DNA of 64,000 nucleotides from Deltaproteobacteria bacterium (GTDB lineage: Bacteria; SAR324; NAC60-12): the NCBI GenBank assembly GCA_002685535.1, contig NYXK01000080.1, positions 104,928 to 168,927 on the forward strand. The letters are read 5' to 3'. Position numbers and translations under genes: made by a program. The notes beneath the pieces are model-generated. The model was not told the origin of the DNA, made no database searches, and saw nothing but the letters and a program-made list of their open reading frames with translations. This document shows, piece after piece, positions 1-11,679 of the stretch. Position 1 is the stretch's first letter; the number at the start of each line of letters is the position of its first letter.

Positions 1-322
1 GAGTACTATAGCCATGAATCATTGATATATTGTGTGTGGGAACCGGTGGTGTTTCCCATGATTCACCGGTGATGACTACCACTTTGAGCTTCTGACAACA
101 TATTTTCGCGAATCATGTAGCCCTCCCCGAAAACTTTCCGAAGTCTTCGGTAGTAATTCTGACATCGATCTCCTCGTCTGCATCCGAAGTCCCAGTAAAC
201 TGCCTCCTCGCTATAACATATAGGTCTCTAGACCTATGAAAACTGTCCATCGCGATCAGCATCTTTGGCTTCTTCTTCAAATATGCCACCGTCTGGCGGT
301 AAATCTCCTCGCTAAATGCCGG

Positions 323-865
323 CTACAGCATAATGATCTCGTTGAGGCCCCCAAAACGAGTCCAGGCCATCGGGATCATGGTTTCGGGCTTGAAGTAGCG
401 GGCCCAATTCGCATTCGGACGTCTCATCGAAGGAGGGGTCCCAACTGCCACAGTGCGAACTTTAGTGATATCTTCTAGGATGGGCTCCTTACTTCCTGTG
501 AAAAATTCGCCCATCGCTTGCAATGTATGGAATTGCAGGATGTCTTTGTCGCCAGAAAACAGGATAGGACGGCCGAGGTTGGCCTTGAAGCAGTGCTGAT
601 AGCGTGCCAAGACGAAGGATCTTGATTCTCGGCACGTCTGCAACATGGCGTTGAGCGTGGTTTCGATGGTGTTCATTGCGATGCAGTAGGGTATGCTGAT
701 GACATGATGGCCATTTCTTATAGATATGATGCGCGTACCAGGTAAAGCGTATTCCCAGATACTGTCCTTCAGCTCGGCTGGTAAGTCCGAGAAGCATGAG
801 GTGTCTGGCGGATTATTTGCGCATTGCTTTATGAGAGAGAGCTTACCAAGCTCGCCAGTCAGTAG
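323..865 (-). CDS. 2EXR domain protein, 5' end unresolved
   Basis: The reading frame is open from an acceptor-like CTCTTTAG (ending at 866) to a TAG at 323. It carries the two blocks of the fungal 2EXR family: LPAELKDSIWEYALPGTRI, where the first E-x-R is E-L-K, and LQTCRESR with an intact E-S-R, followed by a GRPILF..KDILQF block. 2EXR proteins are fungus-specific and of unknown function. No ATG lies upstream of the first block in this frame (the first, at 676, is inside the domain), so a first exon is missing, lies further upstream, or the copy is broken. It is the outlying member of the array that starts at 6 kb. Confidence 0.6.
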   Translation of the reverse strand, partial: LLTGELGKLSLIKQCANNPPDTSCFSDLPAELKDSIWEYALPGTRIISIRNGHHVISIPYCIAMNTIETTLNAMLQTCRESRSFVLARYQHCFKANLGRPILFSGDKDILQFHTLQAMGEFFTGSKEPILEDITKVRTVAVGTPPSMRRPNANWARYFKPETMIPMAWTRFGGLNEIIML

Positions 866-1695
866 CTAAAGAGACATGAACAGAGCTGAGTGTCGTTCTT
901 CACGACATGAGACTTTGATTATACAGACTTTGTGGTAGTAAAACGAAAGTTCGAGCTGAAAGGCAGAATGAAGTGGTATTTTGAAGCATGGGCCTCTAAA
1001 ATAGGCGGTAGCCACCATCAGGTGAGGAGTGGGCTAAGCCACCAACGGAATAGTGCATTCGTCCTGATATTGTTCATCTATTGAGATAGAAGGGAACTAT
1101 TTGATCAGTTGTTCTGCATGATTTCGGTTATCACAAGAAAAGAAATAATTATCTAGGATAATTTCCAAAAAGTCCCTTCCCGAAAGTCAAGAGCGAGCCC
1201 GTCCCGCAGGATTGAAAGATCGCTTGTTCTATCCAGTGAGCATATAAGTTAGGGAGAAGTAAAGCTTCATGTGAATAATAGTAAGGAAATTTACTTACGG
1301 CTGCCAGGGGGTATGTTCAACCCGAGGTACCTTTCCGCAGATGAAGCTTGGAACCCTCTCAGACGCAGTGAGCACTCGGGGGGAAAGACTCACCGGTATG
1401 CGGTGTATTAATCGTTGCAGACTCGACGGAAATACGCACGTTGATGGCATGGAAATTTATACGGATCATATGATACAATACCATTGCAAGACGTTTGTGA
1501 ATCTTGTTCTGTTGGAAGTTATTAATAAATCCGGCTCGGCCGAGTGACCGGGCCGGACATACCATATGCAAGACGACATTTCGCCATATTCTTTAATAAA
1601 GCTAAAGAGCCTCGAGAGCCACGTTGATGATTGAATACTGTCCCAATTATCCCAACAAATTCTTTCTCTCCCTCTCTTTTTCGCCCATTGAAAAC
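866..1695. other. Intergenic, no gene seen
   Basis: This stretch should hold the missing 5' exon of the 2EXR gene on the left and the promoter of the monooxygenase on the right. I see no convincing coding frame, RNA gene or repeat. Confidence 0.5.
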
Positions 1696-3033
1696 ATGGT
1701 CCTGAAAGTTCTGATAGTTGGTGGCGGCATTGCTGGTCCATCTCTCGCTCACTGGCTGTCGCGTCTTAACACCGAAGTGACACTCATCGAGCGATTCCCT
1801 AGAATGCGAGCATATGGCCAGCAAGTTGACCTTCGAGGCCAAGGGGTGCCAATGATGAAGAAGATGGGCATCGAAGCCGCAGTTCGTGCCGTCACTGTCC
1901 ATGAGCCAGGAATGCAGCTCATTGACCAGAGTGGGAAAGAAATGGCGTACTTCCCTAGCATTGCGACAGATTCTACCCAGCAAAGTTTCAGCTCGGAGTT
2001 TGAAATCATGCGAGGTGATCTGGTCAAGACACTTGTAAGTCGATGGTTGCTCTTATTCCTCCCCATATTCTTCCTACAGCTAAACTTCGCTCAGTATGAT
2101 CTCACCAAAAGCAAGACCAATGTCCACCATGTCTTCAACACCTCAGTAAAACGCCTCGAACAAGACGATGACAAGAATCCAGATGGCAAAGTGCACGTTC
2201 AGTTTACAGACGGCCGAAAAGATGACTTTGACATGGTGGTTGGAGCAGACGGAAGCGGTTCACAAATTCGCAAAATCATGCTTGGTCCAGATGCACCCGA
2301 TCCAAGATACTCACTCAAGTCTCACATGGGATTCTTCACCATTCCTTCCCTCCCAGGAGATTCCGATCGATGGACATTATGCCATCTACCAGGCCGAAAG
2401 GTCATTGGGACGAGACAAGACCAGCCTGACCTTCTTCGCATTTACATGATCGTCCACGGAAAGCAGCCTGCTCTTGAGGCAGCGCAAAATTCTGAAAGCC
2501 TGGAGGAGTTGAAGAAGGCATGGTCGCAGTTGTTCGAAAATGGCGGGTGGAAGACTGATCGTTTCATGCATGGTCTTAAGCATTCACCGTTGGCTGATGA
2601 TCTCTATTCAACTCGGCTGGAAGAGGTTCGGCTCCCGAAATGCAGTTGGTCCAAAGGGCGGGTTGTGTTGATCGGTGATGCAGCACATTCTCAGGCGGTG
2701 AACGGTCAAGGTGTTACTCTTGGATTTGTGGGGTCTTATATTCTCGCTGGTGAGATCGCAGCACTGGCGAGACAAGAGGGGACCTCTCTGTCTGCTGCTG
2801 TTGGTCAAGGGGTGAAAAACTACGAGAAGAAGTTCCGTCCTATGGTATCTCAGACACAGGGAAGTAGCTTCGGCTTAGGAGTTCTCCTCCCCCAATCGAA
2901 GTTCGGCATTGGAATTCTCCATACGATCGCGGGATGGGCGGCGTATTTGGGCTACGGTCAATCCGGTGGTACTGGTGCAGATAGCAAGGCGACATGGTCG
3001 TTGCCTCAATATCCAGAGCTGGAGGGGAAATAG
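1696..3033 (+). CDS. FAD-dependent monooxygenase (group A flavoprotein)
   Basis: After removal of a 60 bp phase-0 intron (GTAAGT at 2035, acceptor ending 2094) the product is 425 residues. It begins MVLKVLIVGGGIAGPSLA, the Rossmann dinucleotide motif that binds FAD. The DG motif VVGADGSGSQIR lies near residue 165 and the GD motif VVLIGDAAHS near residue 307; these are the three signatures of PHBH-type (PF01494) hydroxylases. Such enzymes use NAD(P)H and oxygen to hydroxylate aromatic or polyketide substrates in the cytosol. The substrate cannot be read from sequence. The start at 1696 places the FAD motif at the N-terminus as in homologues; an upstream in-frame TTG is not credible. No biosynthetic partner genes lie next to it. 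Confidence 0.9.
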   Translation: MVLKVLIVGGGIAGPSLAHWLSRLNTEVTLIERFPRMRAYGQQVDLRGQGVPMMKKMGIEAAVRAVTVHEPGMQLIDQSGKEMAYFPSIATDSTQQSFSSEFEIMRGDLVKTLVSRWLLLFLPIFFLQLNFAQYDLTKSKTNVHHVFNTSVKRLEQDDDKNPDGKVHVQFTDGRKDDFDMVVGADGSGSQIRKIMLGPDAPDPRYSLKSHMGFFTIPSLPGDSDRWTLCHLPGRKVIGTRQDQPDLLRIYMIVHGKQPALEAAQNSESLEELKKAWSQLFENGGWKTDRFMHGLKHSPLADDLYSTRLEEVRLPKCSWSKGRVVLIGDAAHSQAVNGQGVTLGFVGSYILAGEIAALARQEGTSLSAAVGQGVKNYEKKFRPMVSQTQGSSFGLGVLLPQSKFGIGILHTIAGWAAYLGYGQSGGTGADSKATWSLPQYPELEGK

Positions 3034-3943
3034 AACTGAGTGTGACAATAATGGGATTGAATATCAACTGTGGGCGTTAACTACACGCATAATGTCAGGC
3101 AAGAGGTTGAACTAAGCTTTTGGGGCACTCCTTTGTCATAGCTCGCAAGAAGTTCAAGCATATCTTCTCGGCATAATCCCAGTTGTAACGGAATGACCCC
3201 AATCTCGGGCTGAAACCACAGTTGTCCCTGTTATTGGCACCTCATATCGGTGTCTGAAGCTAGGATTCTAGGGCAGAGCCGAAACGGACCATAGCAAAGG
3301 AGTGCTGATAAAGTTCGAGCTTAAATACTCAAATGTCCCAAAGCATCGTGATCCAGATGTACCGGAAGCTAGGTAGTATGTAATATGGAGAGTTCGCTAC
3401 TGATATGCTGATTAGAGAACAAATTTGGCGCAATGTTCTCCTGATATTGAACTGGAGGGGCGGATGGTAAAAGTTGCAGGAATGACCATCGCAGAAGTTC
3501 TCCATCGATAGCTAGTAACTCTCAGACGCTGCATTTCTTTGCATAATTAGCTTTCTGTCAATAGGGTGCTTCCTGGGAGTCTGAACCTTTCTATTGGATG
3601 AAATCCTTAGTTTTCGACTTGCGAGTGTGGGACAAAGTATAACCTGAAGTCAAAGCTAGTGGGTCTGTGCGAACCACAAACTCTATCTGTACGCCGCTCT
3701 CCAGTCCCGTTCATCCAGAAAATCATTCAAATACTGCCACATTCCTTGATTTTGTGGATCAGTCAAATGTGCAGCGTCGCTTCCCCGGCACACAAAGTTG
3801 AGGCTCCTTCAACCACTCTCGATTGGCCGCCCCTCGATACATCACACTTGGCAGTACTCGACTACAACAAAATCATGGACTTTCGTTCATAGCATCATGA
3901 TCGAAATGACGGGCCCGTGAAAGTGATTCTCCCCCTTAGAGAC
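3034..3943. other. Intergenic, no gene seen
   Basis: About 900 bp between two plus-strand genes. The open frames here are short, lack ATG starts and resemble no family. Confidence 0.5.
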
Positions 3944-5152
3944 ATGTCGACGAGCCAGGGAGCGCTACCCCCACCTCCTGGTGTTGTTGCTGATCTGCGC
4001 AATCCCCGCGACGTCCTCAACACGGTTACGTTTGTTGTGCAAGCGTTTTGTCTAGCTGTCGCTACCATATTTGTTGCTCTGCGGATGTATACAAGATTAA
4101 TAATCCAGAATTCAACCTTCGGGGAGGACTGTAAGTATCATGTCCCACGGACTTGTTGCACTGTGGAGTAGGCTGACCTTACAAGGGGTATGTCTGGCTG
4201 CTTGGGTAATGTTTTTGGGATACATAGCGGACAACATACTTCGTAAGTCTCTTTGCATTTTACATTACCAGGAGTGGGCGACTGATCAATATTTGGATGG
4301 TTAGTTGGGGTTTTTGGTGGCGGATATAATGTCTGGGAAGTTTCTCGAATCGAATTGAAGGACTTCCTGAAAGTAAGACACAATGCGCATTTCTTGGGAA
4401 TTTGAGATTGTTGGCATTGCTGAAAAAGAAATAGGTCAATTACGGAGGTCTTCTCTTTTACGGGCCGACGGCATGTCTGATCAAGCTCACACTTCTTCTC
4501 TTTACTGCTCGGTTGTTCAAGACCGCCCACAAATCCACGATCGCTGTCAATATCTTCATCTTCGTCGTTTTGGGCTTCTACGTACCGATGCAATTTGCTA
4601 AGATTTTCGTCTGCACTCCAATCCCCGCTTACTGGGATCGAGCACCATATCCTAATGCGACCTGTCTGGACATGAGAGTGATATATCTATCGGATACAAT
4701 CATGAGCACCGTCACAGATCTGGCCGTGCTGATTGTGCCTATACCGTTGGTTTGGGGAGCTAGGATGCCACTGAGAATGAAATTGAGAGCCATTGGAATG
4801 CTCGCGGCAGGAGGTCTTGCGGTGGTGGCCAGTATCACGAGAGTAGTGTTTGTGAGGCAGATATGGGAGACGCATAATGGAACGTTGTATGGAGCTGCTT
4901 TCAACTTATTCGGGTTGGTGAAAATCAGATATGCTCCAAGTGAGCGAAGATGTGCTTTCAACTTGCTGATATTCTTACAGAGCGGCGGAGACTTCCATTG
5001 GTCTGATCTGCGCTTGCCTCCCCTCGATAAGCATTTTTCTGGCCCACCATGGCGGGCAAAGCGGATCGACAACGGCCAGTTCAACCGCGCATGTTGTTGA
5101 GCTAGGGATTGTTGAGAACGATCACGGGAACGAATCACAACCGAACAAATGA
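3944..5152 (+). CDS. Fungal rhodopsin-like integral membrane protein
   Basis: Five exons (3944-4130, 4186-4242, 4305-4372, 4435-4913, 4981-5152) give about 320 residues. The hydrophobic segments and landmarks fit the fungal rhodopsin-domain family related to PTH11-like receptors without a CFEM domain: R-M-Y-T-R after the first helix, FGEDW..AAW, NYGGLLFYGPTACLIKLTLL, the conserved C-x-P-I-P-A-Y-W-D turn, and SIGLICACLPS near the end. Seven membrane passes are expected from the family. Its role is probably sensing or an undefined plasma-membrane function. The last intron (4914-4980) is the least certain: an alternative donor at 4918 shifts the frame and loses the conserved final helix, so I prefer 4914. 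The start at 3944 is the first ATG; the frame extends upstream only through a GTG. Confidence 0.85.
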
Positions 5153-6059
5153 TGTCTAAACATGGAGAAAATCAATGTAACTTACAATCCTTGCCTGGAT
5201 TGGGCCGAGTCTGCGTGAGGACTATTTGAAGTTCCCAAACAGGCAGAGAAAGATCAATTTTGCGGCGTGAAAGACTATTCAGGTTCAGTATCGCCCTTCA
5301 GAACGTTTTTGCCGAAGGGTATCTATGAGGCTCTTCTACTGCAGCTTTTACCTGTGTCCCGTCCACCATTTGACGGAATGATGGAATGCTCTATGGCAGT
5401 ATTCGGATTGCGCAATGCGGAAGCGAAAGGCTAGACCATGAAATGTTTGGACGACATGGTATGTCTGTGTGCCAGCCTGAGGGAGTTGTCTTCATTGTGC
5501 ATCCCAAAGGCCAAGTGAACTCGACGCAAATTTTCAGCTGAGATATTCAGGAACATTTTTGAATTTGATCTATACAAGTGTGGAAAGTCAATAGAGACAC
5601 GGGTGGGAGAGTAGAGCTATAACTTGTTAATCACTGAGCTCGACCCTTGGTGAAGATTAATCAGACGAGGATCGTATCAGTACTGGCCAGAATTCGGGAC
5701 CGTCATGACATTTGTCTTGATACCAACACCAGCTAGGAACAGGAATACTCAGAACGAACCAAAACAGCAGCCTCTGCAGGTGGTCTAAAAGGAGGTGAAG
5801 TGATCCAAGAAATTCAAGCTTTCGATGTACACGACCTCCTGACTTTGGGCTTTTCACCTTTTCACTACATAAACTACCTCGATCCCTGAAATCTGACTTT
5901 GCTTGGGAGATTTGCTGCATTCCATTTACAATAATCTTACACTTCAAGACCTGTGTCTACACGTAACCTCACACCAAACACCAATGTCCCTCGGCAGATG
6001 TTCAGCATATTTACAGCGCTTGTCCACCTGTGATATCGAACATCGCGTATGTCCAATCA
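5153..6059. other. Intergenic, no gene seen
   Basis: Region between convergent genes. No frame here has family landmarks or plausible splice structure. Confidence 0.5.
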
Positions 6060-7160
6060 CTACCGACGCCCAGGCCATTTCCATTTATCATAGTCCAAAC
6101 CAGTTTTTGAGTCAAGGACACGGAAACGGAGAGAAGAGTCCTCGAAAACCCACGATCTCATTCTCGCGTGCTCTCGATAATCATTCATAAACGCACCTTT
6201 CAGTTTAGTATCTCTCGCGAAGGTCACCGTTGACATTGGACCTCGGACCGTTTCAAGTCTCGGAACATACTCAAGACTTGGAATTCTGATCGTTGGCTGC
6301 CAGTCCATGGAGTCGACTGAAACATTACGGGGGCGAAAAGTGACGTAGAGACGTTCGAGCGCGTGCTGAGCCCATTGTGTGTCTGTTCCAACGACGAGCT
6401 CAGGAGGATTCCATTGATCGAGCTTAGGTCGCACACCGCGAATAGGCCGAACGATGGACTTTCGAAGGTCCGTCCAGCGATGACGAGCAATGAAATTGGC
6501 TTCTTTGGGAGAGAACTCAGCTGGTACTCCACTGGTTGGAATCATTCTGTCAGGCTCCGCTTCATTGATCCACAGGACACGTAGACCCGTAAAGTATCTG
6601 CAGATCAACACAACGTCTTCGGCTCTCAGTAGGCATGGGAGGGAGACTGCCAAGCACTGGACCTTGGGAGGCTCAACAAGAGGCAGTCTCTTTTCTAGAT
6701 GCGTGTAGGCTATCCATTCCACCATGCCAATGTCTAGCTCCAGGTAATCGCGGTCATATCTGAATCGAATCGGGGCAGGCAGGTAGGATTCGAAAACCGG
6801 TGTGAATTGTTTAAGACCAGCAACTCTCGCATCGTAGCAGGCTCTGAGCATCCCTGGTCTTGAGTATCGCAGACGAATTTGGAAGGGTACGTCTGGAAAG
6901 TCGACATTGTCCTCTGACAAGGATGCTGGATATGAGAGGCAAACGACCTGGCAACATGGCTCAGCTAGCTGCCAAATCATAAGTTGGATCTCCTTCGGCC
7001 TAGGGGGTTGACATGTCAGTAGATGCTGTCTCATGTGCGTACTCGGGAAGACTTGCAATCGAGGGAAATGAGGAAAGCTCTTCAGCTGTTTCGTGAACCA
7101 CGGACATGATCGGGTGAAGAAGTCGATCCAAGGAGGGTCGAATTTGTAAGGACGGTGCAT
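6060..7160 (-). CDS. Divergent 2EXR-like protein
   Basis: The ATG at 7160 gives about 366 residues. The N-terminal third keeps the 2EXR layout in eroded form: PKEIQLMIWQLAEPCCQVV replaces the usual LPxELRxxIWxxxLPxPRIV (first motif E-I-Q), and CYDARVAGL replaces CxESRxxA (second motif D-A-R), followed by PIRFRYDRDYLELD. It is longer than the other members, with a basic Trp-rich C-terminus. The frame runs upstream to a TTG at 7253 directly after an acceptor-like TTTACAG, so an extra 5' exon is possible. The function of 2EXR proteins is unknown. First copy on the left side of the array. Confidence 0.7.
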   Translation of the reverse strand: MHRPYKFDPPWIDFFTRSCPWFTKQLKSFPHFPRLQVFPSTHMRQHLLTCQPPRPKEIQLMIWQLAEPCCQVVCLSYPASLSEDNVDFPDVPFQIRLRYSRPGMLRACYDARVAGLKQFTPVFESYLPAPIRFRYDRDYLELDIGMVEWIAYTHLEKRLPLVEPPKVQCLAVSLPCLLRAEDVVLICRYFTGLRVLWINEAEPDRMIPTSGVPAEFSPKEANFIARHRWTDLRKSIVRPIRGVRPKLDQWNPPELVVGTDTQWAQHALERLYVTFRPRNVSVDSMDWQPTIRIPSLEYVPRLETVRGPMSTVTFARDTKLKGAFMNDYREHARMRSWVFEDSSLRFRVLDSKTGLDYDKWKWPGRR

Positions 7161-8327
7161 GATTACCGACGGTGGATATCTGGAGTTGCGGACGAGATGC
7201 AGAAGATAGGTGAATGGTGCTTCCAAACGAGACTCTGTAAACACAGTTAGCAACCGGTCGTATGACGCAATTGTTGTTTGTTTACATGCGCCGCGCTCTA
7301 CCTCGTGGCAAGATCTTGAAAAAGCCGCCTGAGTGCCTGGGTGCGAAGCTGGCGTCCGAGGGATCGACGATTGAAGAGATAAATCAGTACGGTTCCTTTT
7401 TTAGAGCTCGTAGTCGAGAATTTCGAACAAGAGTCGAAGGTGCTGAGAGAAAAGATGCGGCTTGGTGCGAGATTGGTGAAGATATGATATCACTCGATAA
7501 GGCATCAACATCCAAGCAGGCGCTTATTAGCACAACTACCTCTAACTGCCCGCCGAAGTGAATTTAGATATTCAACATTCGACGTGATTATTGCAGTCTC
7601 ACTTTGTCAACAAGGATCAGGAGAGCCCGGCAGCATGAATGTACCGTGCCGAGAAGGAAATGCAGCTGGCCACGTGACTTGTCCACCACAAATCGACTCG
7701 GAGAATCTACCAACAGTAACATCGATGGAGTTATGTAACGACCGTGAATACGAGACGTGTAAATCCATCTAAATTAAATTAGTTTCGAATTGATCATGCA
7801 AACCTAAGTTGCGAGAGCAATGTGTAGCAGGCGTGGAGTACCCGCAGCTGCCCTTGCCAGGAGAACTGCATTCATTCGACTGCACCTGCTACACAATATT
7901 CTGGTCTCAACTAACAAGATCACATCGGACAATGATACCACTGCAAACTATCTTCTCCATATATATCAACACCGTCTAGTCCGTCGATCACTTTCCGGGG
8001 ACCACCCAGCTTCTGGTGCATCCCCACTTTCGCTTATCAGAAAAGAAAACAACATTGTCGTTGGAGGCATAATTCAAGTTGGCGATACAAGAACGCCCAG
8101 AATCACTGTTCGGCATTTGGATTCTTCTGGTATGTATATCCTGCTTCAAATGGTAGAGTGGAGAATTTCATTCCATTTTGTAGAGCTGTCGTAGTTGGTC
8201 CTAGAAAGCTCCCACGCCATGCATCTTTCCTAGCAACGTTGCTGATGCCTTCGCTGGAAACCACCAGCGTATGTATGAATTTGAACTCGGAACTCAAGTC
8301 GGAATACCATTCTTGATTGCGCTACCC
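7161..8327. other. Intergenic, no gene seen
   Basis: About 1.2 kb. One 124-codon plus-strand frame at 7820-8194 resembles nothing and has no codon bias I can recognise, so I do not call it. Confidence 0.45.
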
Positions 8328-9359
8328 TCATTCCTGAATGCAACATAGAAGTTTGGTCTTGCTAATTGTCGCAATCTGCTGCCTCTCTGCACACGGAAAG
8401 GTGATCAGCGCCTCGATGCCTGTGAGTTTGCGAGAGTCTTGACCGGAGGCTTTGTGATCTACCTAAAGTATCAGCAGGAATTTCAGGATAGGAATTGTGA
8501 GCATTCTTACCTCAACACACTCACCAAGCCAAGCTTCAACACCGAGCCCATTCGTGAACATCACCTCCGTCTTGGTCTTTCTCAGTCGCTGCAGCTCCTT
8601 ACCCTCCTCAATAGCCATAATGTGGTTGTCCGTATCTGCCTTTCGGAAAGTCTCCTCCCGCTCATTTTCGCTCATATCCTCCAGCTCAGCAGCCAGTCTA
8701 GCTCTAGCCTCCTCGGCAGCAGCCAAGATAGCAGCCTGCTTGAGCTGCAGCTTCGCAGTTAGCTCGACTTTAGCTTCCACCAGCTTGCGCTGCCAGACCC
8801 CCTGCATCCATGCTCGGAGTTGATTGTCGTTACCGGCAGTCTTCCATGGTAGAACAAGGAGTCGCAGATTGTAGAAGCCGGCAACATCTTCTGAGGTATA
8901 GAGGTACATATCGTTTCCAGCCACGATGAGGGTTTGTAGATTGGCGTGCATGAGTATGAGCTCTTGGTGAGCGAGGAACTGGTCCTTGACATCGGGGGGA
9001 TCGACGAAGGTGTTGAAGGTACAGGCGCCATCGGGACCATCGATCAGTAGCGTGTCAATGCAGAAGCTGAATGGAATTGGGTGGGGCAGACGGTGGCCGA
9101 AGGTCCAGTGGTACATCTTCTTGGCTTCATTGCGGGACTCGCGGCAGACAGAGAGGATGGCTGGAAGAGTGTAGACAGCACGGACACGATAGACCCATTC
9201 TTGTGCGCCATTGACTGTAGCCCAGGTGCTGGCATCCTTGATGGTCACTATTCGACCTTCGGTGGAATTGCGCCAGATCTTGCGGCGGATCTCGAGTGGG
9301 AGCTTGCGGAAGAGGGTGAACCTGTCGAGCAAGGTGAGGAACTCGAATGTGTAGTCCAT
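8328..9359 (-). CDS. 2EXR domain protein with Ala/Glu-rich helical tail
   Basis: Exon 1 (9359-8511) and exon 2 (8462-8328), joined across a 48 bp phase-0 intron (GTAAGA..TTTAG), give 327 residues. FRKLPLEIRRKIW carries the first motif (E-I-R) and LSVCRESRNEA the second (E-S-R). After the domain comes a long charged Ala/Glu/Lys stretch, roughly residues 195-265, that is probably a coiled coil; this is unusual in the array. The start at 9359 is the first ATG; the upstream TTG is not used. The last exon (44 residues) has no similarity by eye to the tails of its neighbours. Confidence 0.85.
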
Positions 9360-11225
9360 GGTCTTTCTCTCAAGGTTGTTTGCAGCTCGTGTGAGGTTGA
9401 TGGGTTTCAAAGTCGAGATTGTTTATGTTTGAGGGAGAGCACGTGGTGGCATCGGCCGAAGGAAAATCTCGGCTCCCGCCAAGCCCAACTCTCTAGCGAC
9501 GTCAACCTCACAACAACAAAAAAGGCACAAATTGACAGCTCGACAAGCAATACGATCAAGCTTTTCTACGGACGATGGAAGATGAGACAGAGTGGCCTCG
9601 ATAATGAGAGACAAAAAGTGGTGAATCTTCACGATAGTGTGGCAGGTCAAAGTATGATGGTAACATTCCTCCGGAGGTCGAGCGGTTGTCGAACCAAAGT
9701 GGGAGTCGCACTGGGCACCCACAGTAGCGCAACGATGCAGAGGTGAATTGGTCTCGGAACAGATTGAAGAAGAAATTTAAACAGGTGAAAAATGTATTGC
9801 AGGTTATACCAAAGCGGTCAGCAATTGATGTTTGTTGGAGGTGCCGCAAAGCCGTCGCAATAGCAGCAAGATGAGCGAAGAGAGAAGTTTTCCAGAGGAA
9901 AGCAAAGACCGGCAAGAAGGGAAGCGCAAGGGAAAAAAAAAAAAAGGAATGATGGAGTAATCAAGGATTGCATCGCAGCAAAATGATGCTACAATGTCAA
10001 TTCTCAAGTTAAGGTACCCAACTGACGGATGCCCGTGTTGTTCAATCCTCGCTTAATCTAAGCCCCACATTTTGCTCCAAAACAGTGGGAAAAAATCACG
10101 ATTGATAATTCTCGATCAGATGCAAATCAGAGTAGCCGCAAGAAATTGCAAAACTTTCACATCTACATTGGAAGGATCAGTCCCATGTAGACGCTTAGTA
10201 CAAAGGCCGAACCTCTGTTTATAATCAGCCCAACAACCTTGGGAGCTGTTAGTCGCACCTCAGGCGGGTTGAAAGAACTATGAAACCCTCTTGCCTTGGC
10301 TCGACTCTACTAAATCTCGAACTGAAATCGCTTTTTTTCCTAGATATAGATTATAATTAGGTTGCAGCTCGTACAGAACCGAGCTTCGACCTGACGAGGA
10401 TTTCGGGTTTGCCGGTCAAGCTCCCGTCTACACAAGCTGGCAAGACCTCCGATGCTAAGAGTCAAGATTTTTTGAGGATATGAAGATGGGGTTATACGAT
10501 TCATAAAGTCATGGCGTTTCGTCATATAATACATCCTGGGTCTGCTTGTCCGACCGTTATCTCGTATCACCAACCCTGCTCAGCACCTAGAATTTGCCCA
10601 AGGTGAGTACAAAAGCTACTGAGAGTCTCTATGATTTTCTTTCAATTAGATGTGATACTCGGATAGCTATCTCGTTCGTGAAAAGCCAAACAACCTTTTG
10701 GGACATCACGAGTTCACCTTTGGCGCTTTTGCGGGGACGCACAATCGAACTCAGCAAGCCACTTTCGACCTTCAAGTTACAGTGATAGATACAAAGTCGC
10801 GAGTGCTGGACTCTTGTGAAATATGGGGAACAATTTGGTGTATCTACAAAGTTACCGCGACGAGCTTTGGGCATGGACTCATTATCTCAGCAGCTGGTCC
10901 CGCCATCGCTTCCGGGAAGCTGCCACTCTAGCCCTGGAACCAAGAGCTATAGGGAACAAGACGTGCTTGTTGAAGGAAAGATATGATGTCTCTCTACAAT
11001 GAATGTCATTGCAGCACAACGGGGAAGATATCAAGGTCTGGGCCGAAGATACGGACGATAAGCACAGGACGACGACGCAACAGCGCACACAGCAGCAGTC
11101 ACGGATTTAAGCAAACACGCGGCGAAATCAAGGACGAGAGAACCATCTCATTCATCTATCCATCTGTCCATCCACCCATCCTACTACCCAAGCTCACTCC
11201 TCCCATCTCTGACTTCCCACCACAA
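9360..11225. other. Intergenic with poly-A tract, no gene seen
   Basis: Nearly 1.9 kb without a supportable gene. It contains a run of about 13 A at roughly 9933-9945 and pyrimidine-rich CATC-type low complexity near 11150-11200. The frame at 10983-11348 is only the shadow of the minus-strand gene that follows. Confidence 0.5.
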
Positions 11226-11679
11226 CTACTTCCTCAACATCCTCTCACCCCCGATAACACCGACCCCCTTTCCTCCCAACCCCTTCCTCTCTCCCCCAAC
11301 AGCCCCAAACTTCCCACTCCAGCTTCCCCCTCCATACTCCAGTGTTGAACCAGAGAGCAGACTTCTGTTGCGGTCGAAGACGCGCTTCTTGGCGGCCAGG
11401 GCGCTGGCGACGGTGCTGGTGGTGGTGGTGGTGGCAGGCTCGAAGGCCGCCGTAAGGCGGATGAGAGCGTCGAAGCTTACTCGGCGGACGGGACGAGGAG
11501 AGACAATCTCTGAGACGGGAGACTGTGGGTTTGGTCTGTTAGTTTGGAGGACGACTTGAAGTTATTGGGAAGGGAGAAGGTGATGGGATGGGGAGGAGAC
11601 TTACGGAGGAGAGGACTGGAGAGCCGATGATTGCAGCGTCGTTCTTGAGAAGGTTGAGGAGAGATGGTGACGATGCCAT
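11226..11679 (-). CDS. Small two-exon hypothetical protein, 123 residues
   Basis: Exon 1 (11679-11605, 25 codons) begins MASSPSLLNLLKNDAAIIGS. An 82 bp intron (GTAAGT..CCCACAG, 11604-11523) is in phase 0, and exon 2 (11522-11226, 98 residues) ends at TAG. Third codon positions are strongly C-rich in exon 2, unlike the flanking DNA, which supports real coding. The product has a basic-hydrophobic core (PRPVRRVSFDALIRL), a Thr/Ala stretch, KKRVFDRNRSLLSGS and a Gly/Lys-rich end. There is no clear signal peptide or membrane segment. I do not recognise the family. It is the only non-2EXR gene inside the array. Each single exon is short enough to be missed by a length-filtered ORF search. Confidence 0.65.

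Noticed and set aside
11140..11300. CATC-rich repeats as a possible CRISPR-like or satellite array
   Set aside because: No spacer/repeat periodicity; it is pyrimidine-rich low complexity overlapping the 3' part of a coding exon.
10983..11348. Plus-strand Pro/Ser-rich frame
   Set aside because: It is the shadow of the minus-strand two-exon gene at 11226-11679, whose codon usage and splicing are far better.
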